Assembly (NCBI GenBank): GCA_030598025.1
Contig: JAUVQS010000056.1
Location: 1 to 8,767, forward strand
Direction of reading: 5' to 3'
From: Acidimicrobiia bacterium
GTDB lineage: Bacteria > Actinomycetota > Acidimicrobiia > Spongiisociales > JAHEDJ01
DNA: 8,767 nt
The stretch's first letter is position 1. Each line of letters starts with the position of its first letter. The position numbers and the translations under genes were made by a program. The notes beneath the pieces were generated by a model, which saw nothing but the letters and a program-made list of their open reading frames with translations, did not search any database and was not told the origin of the DNA. Shown piece after piece: positions 5,177 to 8,767 of this stretch.

Positions 5177-6136
5177 TCAATCCTCGTCGACATGGCCGGG
5201 GGCGCGGGGAATCTGGGCGAACGCTCGCCGGCGAGCATCGACGATCTCGTCGGCTATCTGATCGAGGCTGTCGATCAGCCAGAGGTAGGCCGCCTCGCCC
5301 GCGCGGTAATCGGCTTTCGCCATGCCCTGGATGCGCCCCTGCTCCTGAAGGCGTTTCACCTGCGCGAAATTGTTGACCGGCTCGGTGTTGTAGACACCGA
5401 GCGTCTTGCCGCCGTTTCGGTTGAGAATCGAGAAGACGGGCACATCGCTGGGACCGTCCGCGATGTAGATCATGTGGCGGATGGGGACCCGTCGCTGTTC
5501 CTCGGACATCCGCGAGTTCACATCAACCTGCGGGTTCTTGTTGACGCCTTTGTTGACCTCAAATACTGCTTTCGTCTTGCCGGTGTTATCGAGCGTGTAG
5601 GCGAGACGCGTGATCCGGCGTTCGGTCTCCCGGATATCTAGTCGGTCGAGGAATCCCGGAGGGGCAGGAGCTTCGATGAAGTCATTGGCCCAAATGCCGT
5701 CGATATGGGGGGCGATGGGGCTTCCTTCGATCATCGGTCGGATTCCGGTCGAGACGACATAGTGCTCGACGGTGATGCCTTCCTTGAGATACTCCGGCTT
5801 CGACGCCACATGCGCCCGGGTTGCGTCGAAGAACTCCGGAATCCCCTCGCACGTCTCAACCGACCGACCTAGCTCGTGGAGCTTCTCGCGGGAGAGGCCG
5901 GCGAAGATTCCTTCGTCAACGTAGGTGAGTATGTGGTTGAGATAGGCCGTGTCTCTGGCGATTCCGATTCCCTTGGATCGATAGTGGTCGACTAGTCCGT
6001 CAACCTCCCGCCAGAAGTTCTTGCCGTCGACATCGAAAGCCTCGAAGAGGGCGTCTTGCTGATTGCTGGGGATCAGCGTCCGGTCGTAGTCCCAGATGAA
6101 GGCAATGACGGTCTGCGTGTAGAGCGGTGGGGGCAT
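5177..6136 (-). CDS. HAD-superfamily hydrolase (probable phosphatase)
   Basis: Product of 319 aa. HAD motifs in order: motif I WDYDRT (15-20), with nucleophile Asp16 and acid/base Asp18; motif II at VVSTGI (127-132), with Ser129/Thr130; motif III Lys within NTGKTK (184-189); motif IV IADGPSD (225-231), with Asp227 and Asp231 binding Mg2+. A large insertion (about 21-120) between motifs I and II is the likely cap domain. DxDRT rather than DxDGT is a small variation. It should be a cytoplasmic phosphohydrolase; the layout recalls phosphoserine phosphatase-like HADs, but the substrate is unknown. The C-terminal part (about 243-300) is conserved-looking beyond the core. ATG 6136 is three bases after the stop of the upstream minus-strand gene, so the two form an operon. 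Confidence 0.88.
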   Translation of the reverse strand: MPPPLYTQTVIAFIWDYDRTLIPSNQQDALFEAFDVDGKNFWREVDGLVDHYRSKGIGIARDTAYLNHILTYVDEGIFAGLSREKLHELGRSVETCEGIPEFFDATRAHVASKPEYLKEGITVEHYVVSTGIRPMIEGSPIAPHIDGIWANDFIEAPAPPGFLDRLDIRETERRITRLAYTLDNTGKTKAVFEVNKGVNKNPQVDVNSRMSEEQRRVPIRHMIYIADGPSDVPVFSILNRNGGKTLGVYNTEPVNNFAQVKRLQEQGRIQGMAKADYRAGEAAYLWLIDSLDQIADEIVDARRRAFAQIPRAPGHVDED

Positions 6137-6139
6137 AGA

Positions 6140-6529
6140 TCAGGGTATCTCTGGCCGCCCGAACTGAACCACGCCACCGTCGAACCACCACGGCTGGATG
6201 GTGATCGCAGAACCTCTGAGTTGTGCGTGGGCGAGTCCCATCTCCGAGCTGTGAACCAGAAGGCGAACCGTCCAGTCTTCCGATGCCATTCGCTTGAATC
6301 CGGGCAGGTAGTCGGCCGGGGCGGTGTGATGGGGAAGCACACACTCGATGGTTCGAGTCGAACGGGCGACGATTGCAGGAGTGATGGGGGCCTCGCTGAT
6401 CGATTCACCGAGGAACAGCCGATTCCAGCTCATCAAATCCGCTACTTCGCCGGCCCAGCGGTATGCATCGAGGCACGCCTCAGCAACCTCGTCGATATCC
6501 GTGAGTTCCCTGGTCAGAGCCAGTGCCAC
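6140..6529 (-). CDS. Hypothetical protein, 129 aa, cotranscribed with the HAD gene
   Basis: I do not recognise this protein. It starts at GTG 6529 after AGGA with seven bases of spacing, and ends three bases before the HAD start. Good codon use and tight spacing support a real gene. The N-terminal half looks helical (RELTDIDEVAEACLDAYRW). The C-terminal half is mixed, with a possible beta-rich stretch around TVRLLVHSSEMGLAHAQL and Trp-rich PWWF near the end. There is one Cys at about 19 and another in ECVLPHH. No signal peptide or membrane segment is seen. The pairing suggests a shared process with the HAD enzyme, perhaps as a partner protein, but this is inference. Confidence 0.7.
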   Translation of the reverse strand: MALALTRELTDIDEVAEACLDAYRWAGEVADLMSWNRLFLGESISEAPITPAIVARSTRTIECVLPHHTAPADYLPGFKRMASEDWTVRLLVHSSEMGLAHAQLRGSAITIQPWWFDGGVVQFGRPEIP

Positions 6530-6550
6530 AGTCCGTCCTTCGTCCGCTAC

Positions 6551-6564
6551 TTACACAAGTGTAA
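6551..6564. promoter_or_regulatory. Inverted repeat, candidate operator
   Basis: TTACAC-AA-GTGTAA is a perfect 6-bp inverted repeat with a 2-base centre, in the 136-base gap between two divergent units. On the minus strand it contains TACACT (6563-6558), a good actinobacterial -10 box, with the GTG start of the 129-aa gene 22 bases beyond the repeat. A dimeric repressor bound here would block that promoter and could also affect the aldo/keto reductase gene about 100 bases away. No regulator gene is adjacent. The repressor idea is inference. Confidence 0.4.
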
Positions 6565-6652
6565 TTCATGGGCCGCTGGCTCTCGTTCATTCCGGCGAAA
6601 GAGAGTGGATGTCGTTCGATGAGATCTTCGGCTCTAGGCTTCGACCTTCTCC

Positions 6653-6660
6653 GAGGAAGG
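6653..6660 (+). promoter_or_regulatory. Ribosome binding site of the aldo/keto reductase gene
   Basis: GAGGAAGG, five bases before ATG 6666 and eight before ATG 6669. It shows the gene begins here and not at the open frame's first ATG (6348), which would overlap the divergent gene. Confidence 0.8.
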
Positions 6661-6665
6661 ATCAA

Positions 6666-7625
6666 ATGATGGAGTATCGACGGCTCGGCCGGTCTGGATT
6701 GAAGGTCAGCGTTCTCTCGTTTGGTTCCTGGGTCTCATTTCACAATCAACTTGGACTGGACACGGCCAAGGCGTGCATGCAGGCGGCCCGTGACGCGGGA
6801 GTCAACTTCTTCGACAACGCCGAGGTCTATGCCGGTGGGGAATCCGAGCGGATCATGGGCCAGGTCATCGAAGATCTCGGCTGGGACCGGTCTTCTTACC
6901 TGATCTCAACCAAGTTCTACTGGGGCCTCACCGACGGAGCCAATACCCGCAACACGCTCAACCGGAAGTACCTGATGCAGGCGATCGACGGTTCACTCGA
7001 GCGACTCGGACTCGACTTCGTCGATCTCGTCTACTGCCACCGGGCCGACACGGAGACTCCGATCGAGGAAACCGTCTGGGCAATGCACGACATCGTCTCG
7101 TCCGGACAAGCCCTGTACTGGGGTACGTCGGAATGGCATGCCGACGAGATCCGGGCGGCCTGGGAGATCGCGGAGAGGCACCACCTGCACAAGCCGCAGA
7201 TGGAGCAGCCGCAGTACAACCTCCTGCACCGCAAGAAGGTCGAGAAGGAGTACTCCCGCCTCTATGACGAGATCGGGCTGGGGACCACGATTTGGAGTCC
7301 TCTGGCTTCAGGCCTCCTGACGGGCAAGTACCTCGACGGTATCCCGGAAGGTAGTCGCGGCGCTCTCGATGGATACGGATGGCTCGAAGAGTTCCTCACC
7401 GACGAGGCGAACCTCGCGAAAGTGAGGAACCTCAAGGCAGTCGCCGACGAACTCGATTGCAGCCTGGCGCAGCTCTCGATCGCCTGGTGCGCCAAGAACC
7501 CGAACGTCTCGACGGTAATCACCGGCGCCAGCCGGGTTGAGCAGGTTCACGAGAACATGGCTGCACTCGAAGTCATGGACCGCCTCGACGATGCGGTCAT
7601 GGAGCGGATCGACGCGATCGTGTAG
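6666..7625 (+). CDS. Aldo/keto reductase, Kv-beta-like
   Basis: NADPH-dependent oxidoreductase with a (beta/alpha)8 barrel, 319 aa. The start MMEYRRLGRSGLKVSVLSFG is typical. The catalytic tetrad is visible: Asp50 (FFDNAEVYAGG), Tyr55, Lys83 (ISTKFYWG) and His125 (LVYCHRAD). GTSEWHADEI and the C-terminal VITGASRVEQVHENMAAL belong to cofactor binding. The sequence most resembles the Kv-channel beta-subunit/YghZ branch, which reduces aldehydes and ketones; the physiological substrate cannot be inferred. ATG 6666 or 6669 are both served by the GAGGAAGG site. It is transcribed divergently from the 129-aa/HAD pair and is followed by a 64-base gap to yifB. Confidence 0.95.
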   Translation: MMEYRRLGRSGLKVSVLSFGSWVSFHNQLGLDTAKACMQAARDAGVNFFDNAEVYAGGESERIMGQVIEDLGWDRSSYLISTKFYWGLTDGANTRNTLNRKYLMQAIDGSLERLGLDFVDLVYCHRADTETPIEETVWAMHDIVSSGQALYWGTSEWHADEIRAAWEIAERHHLHKPQMEQPQYNLLHRKKVEKEYSRLYDEIGLGTTIWSPLASGLLTGKYLDGIPEGSRGALDGYGWLEEFLTDEANLAKVRNLKAVADELDCSLAQLSIAWCAKNPNVSTVITGASRVEQVHENMAALEVMDRLDDAVMERIDAIV

Positions 7626-7652
7626 TAGCGGGTCGCGGGTATCTCGAGATCA

Positions 7653-7683
7653 GTGACTTTCTGTCCCTGCGGCGGCATACCTT
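7653..7683 (+). promoter_or_regulatory. Possible leaderless promoter of yifB
   Basis: GTGACT (7653-7658) and TACCTT (7678-7683) are spaced 19 bases. The -10 box ends six bases before ATG 7690, so transcription would begin at or next to the start codon. No Shine-Dalgarno precedes ATG 7690, which agrees with a leaderless mRNA, common in Actinobacteria. If active, this promoter reads into the integrated element. Confidence 0.35.
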
Positions 7684-7689
7684 GTCCGT

Positions 7690-8577
7690 ATGTTCGCTTC
7701 AGTCACCTCCGTGGCCCTGGTCGGAGTCGAACCACAGCCGGTCAGGGTCGAAGTTCATATCAGCTCCTCAAAGCCGGGCCTGACGATCGTCGGGTTGCCG
7801 GACACCGCGATTCGGGAGGCGCGCGATCGGGTGCGGGCGGCACTTGCCTCATCGGGATACTTCCTCCCGGGTCGACGGGTCACGATCAATCTTTCCCCTG
7901 CTGATCTGCCCAAAGTCGGCTCCGCCTACGACCTGCCAATCGCCCTCGGCATTCTGGCGGCGGCCGGACAGGTGCCTCCGGGCGTCGGGCGGGTCGTCGC
8001 GCTCGGGGAGTTGGCCCTCGACGGCGGTGTGCGCGCCGCGAGAGGAGGGTTGGCCGCCGGTCTTCTCGCCAAGCAGAAGGGACTTCCGTGCGTTGTGGCC
8101 TCCGAATCGGTCTCAGAGGCAACGCTGGCCGGGAGCGATCAGGTCTATGGGGTGGACTCGCTGGCGGAAGCCGTCTCTGCCGCTCTTGGCGAGCTTCCAG
8201 ACAAGCCACCGCCCGATTTGCCGGACGAGCGCCGGCCGCCCGACGTCGACATGGCCGAGATACGTGGCCAGGCCGTGGCTAAACGAGCCCTGGAAGTGGC
8301 GGCAGCAGGTGGCCATCACCTGCTGATGTGGGGTCCGCCCGGCTCGGGTAAAACGATGCTGGCCAGAGCGCTGCCGGAGATTCTGCCGGATCTCACCGCA
8401 GAGGAATCCCTGGACGTCGCGCAGGTTTGGTCGGCGTCGGGTCGAGGACGACCCCCGCGCTTGCGCCCGCCGTTCCGTTCTCCTCACCACACCGCAACTG
8501 TGGCGGCCATGGTGGGTGGCGGAAGCGGAATCCCGGTTCCCGGTGAAGCATCGTTGGCACACTCGAATGTATGCTAA
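7690..8577 (+). CDS. yifB: YifB/ComM family Mg chelatase-like AAA ATPase, truncated by an integrated element
   Basis: The first 291 residues are ordinary YifB/ComM. The N-terminal Lon-protease-like domain (about 1-165) includes GLTIVGLPDTAIREARDRV and INLSPADLPKVGSAYDLPIA. The AAA+ domain opens with Walker A GPPGSGKT (215-222) and continues through RSPHHTAT (263-270) to GEASLAH (285-291). Family members continue GVLFLDE, which is Walker B. Here the frame instead reads SNVC and stops at TAA 8575-8577. The product is 295 aa against about 500 normally, and it lacks Walker B, sensor 1 and the C-terminal Mg-chelatase domain, so ATP hydrolysis should be lost. ComM in Gram-negatives is a branch-migration helicase for natural transformation; the role in Actinobacteria is less clear. 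In M. tuberculosis yifB follows yraN and precedes dprA. The missing 3' half should lie at the far end of the element. Confidence 0.93.
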   Translation: MFASVTSVALVGVEPQPVRVEVHISSSKPGLTIVGLPDTAIREARDRVRAALASSGYFLPGRRVTINLSPADLPKVGSAYDLPIALGILAAAGQVPPGVGRVVALGELALDGGVRAARGGLAAGLLAKQKGLPCVVASESVSEATLAGSDQVYGVDSLAEAVSAALGELPDKPPPDLPDERRPPDVDMAEIRGQAVAKRALEVAAAGGHHLLMWGPPGSGKTMLARALPEILPDLTAEESLDVAQVWSASGRGRPPRLRPPFRSPHHTATVAAMVGGGSGIPVPGEASLAHSNVC

Positions 8578-8580
8578 TGT
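8546..8580 (+). other. Probable attachment junction (attL or attR) inside yifB
   Basis: Chromosomal coding sequence is recognisable up to CAC at about 8561-8563 (the His of SLAH). Downstream the sequence becomes abruptly AT-rich and no longer encodes YifB. The recombinase gene begins within 30 bases. Large serine recombinases leave short hybrid att sites, so the crossover dinucleotide should be near 8555-8566. The exact point cannot be fixed without the other junction or an uninterrupted relative. Confidence 0.65.
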
Positions 8581-8767
8581 TATTAGAGATGAATGCAGCG
8601 ATATACACGCGTATTTCTTCTGATCCGACTGGCGGGGAAAAGGGCATTACGCGGCAGGGTGATGAATGTCGCAAGCTGATTGAGACCCGAGGCTGGTCAC
8701 TGGTCGATGTTTACGAGGACAATGACCGAAGCGCATATTCGGGGAAGCCTCGACCTGGCTATCGACA
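8564..8767 (+). mobile_element. Left edge of an integrated element (phage, integrative element or island)
   Basis: From about 8564 to the right edge the sequence no longer continues yifB and carries an integrase gene pointing into the element. The first 40 bases are markedly AT-rich compared with the chromosomal genes. The element's size and cargo are outside the window, so phage, conjugative element and mobilisable island cannot be told apart. Confidence 0.75.
8589..8767 (+). CDS. Large serine recombinase (integrase), N-terminal part, off the right edge
   Basis: Fifty-nine residues are visible. They show the resolvase/invertase catalytic domain: AAIYTRISSD with the expected nucleophile Ser10 and Arg8 (Y-x-R-x-S motif), then RQGDECRKLIETRGW (22-36) and EDNDRSAYSGKPRPGYR (43-59). 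The DxS...KPRPG pattern is typical of large serine recombinases of phiC31/Bxb1 type. Such enzymes integrate phages and mobile elements between short attP and attB sites without host factors; a directionality factor reverses the reaction. The start is uncertain: ATG 8571, 8577 and 8589 are in frame, and I use 8589 because homology begins there. ATG 8577 overlaps the yifB stop as TAATG. No strong Shine-Dalgarno is present. The C-terminal zinc and coiled-coil domains lie off the window. Confidence 0.93.
   Translation, partial: MNAAIYTRISSDPTGGEKGITRQGDECRKLIETRGWSLVDVYEDNDRSAYSGKPRPGYR

Noticed and set aside
6348..6665. 106-residue N-terminal extension of the aldo/keto reductase
   Set aside because: It would overlap the divergent 129-aa gene. 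The GAGGAAGG site and the family N-terminus MEYRRLGRSGLKVS put the start at 6666 or 6669.
8088..8282. Plus-strand 64-aa frame and other short frames inside yifB
   Set aside because: They overlap the clearly homologous YifB frame and show no independent signal; they are frame shadows in GC-rich DNA.
8564..8577. Simple frameshift or nonsense mutation as the cause of the yifB truncation
   Set aside because: No frame after 8564 continues the YifB sequence (GVLFLDE). The sequence changes composition and encodes an integrase, so an insertion explains it better.

Overview
The window looks like actinobacterial chromosome, high in GC, with a mobile element entering at the right edge. The gene set rplS, lepB, DUF2469, UPF0102/YraN, YifB matches the order I recall from Mycobacterium tuberculosis (rplS-lepB-rnhB-DUF2469 ... 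UPF0102-yifB-dprA). DUF2469 is, as far as I know, an actinobacterial family. A deep-branching group such as Acidimicrobiia is possible, but the sequence alone does not prove it. No stretch longer than about 140 bases lacks a gene.

Left part (1-1330, minus strand): one long open frame runs off the left edge. It encodes an extremely acidic, probably disordered protein. The 443 residues visible contain three Arg, one Lys and no Cys, and end in seven perfect copies of an 18-bp repeat encoding DEIEDG. It is divergent from trmD.

Core block (1404-3997, plus strand): trmD (tRNA m1G37 methyltransferase), rplS (ribosomal protein L19), lepB (signal peptidase I), a DUF2469 protein and a UPF0102/YraN nuclease-fold protein. 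A probable promoter and a small hairpin precede rplS. The usual trmD partner rimM is not next to it, and the rnhB expected between lepB and DUF2469 is absent.

Inserted block (3994-7625): genes that in M. tuberculosis do not lie between yraN and yifB. Two tiny coupled minus-strand genes encode a single-pass membrane peptide and a Cys/His-rich, probably zinc-binding protein. Next come a plus-strand crotonase-family protein, a minus-strand pair (a 129-aa protein of unknown function and a HAD phosphatase), and a plus-strand Kv-beta-type aldo/keto reductase. The last two units diverge from a region with an inverted repeat, TTACAC-AA-GTGTAA.

Right edge (7690-8767): yifB (comM) begins normally but is cut within the conserved GE.SLAH motif, just before Walker B. 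About 25 bases later a large serine recombinase gene starts and runs off the edge. The simplest reading is a phage or integrative element integrated into yifB, with its integrase next to the junction. The broken yifB frame ends in TAATG, which also supplies a start codon in frame with the integrase. This junction is the most interesting part of the window.
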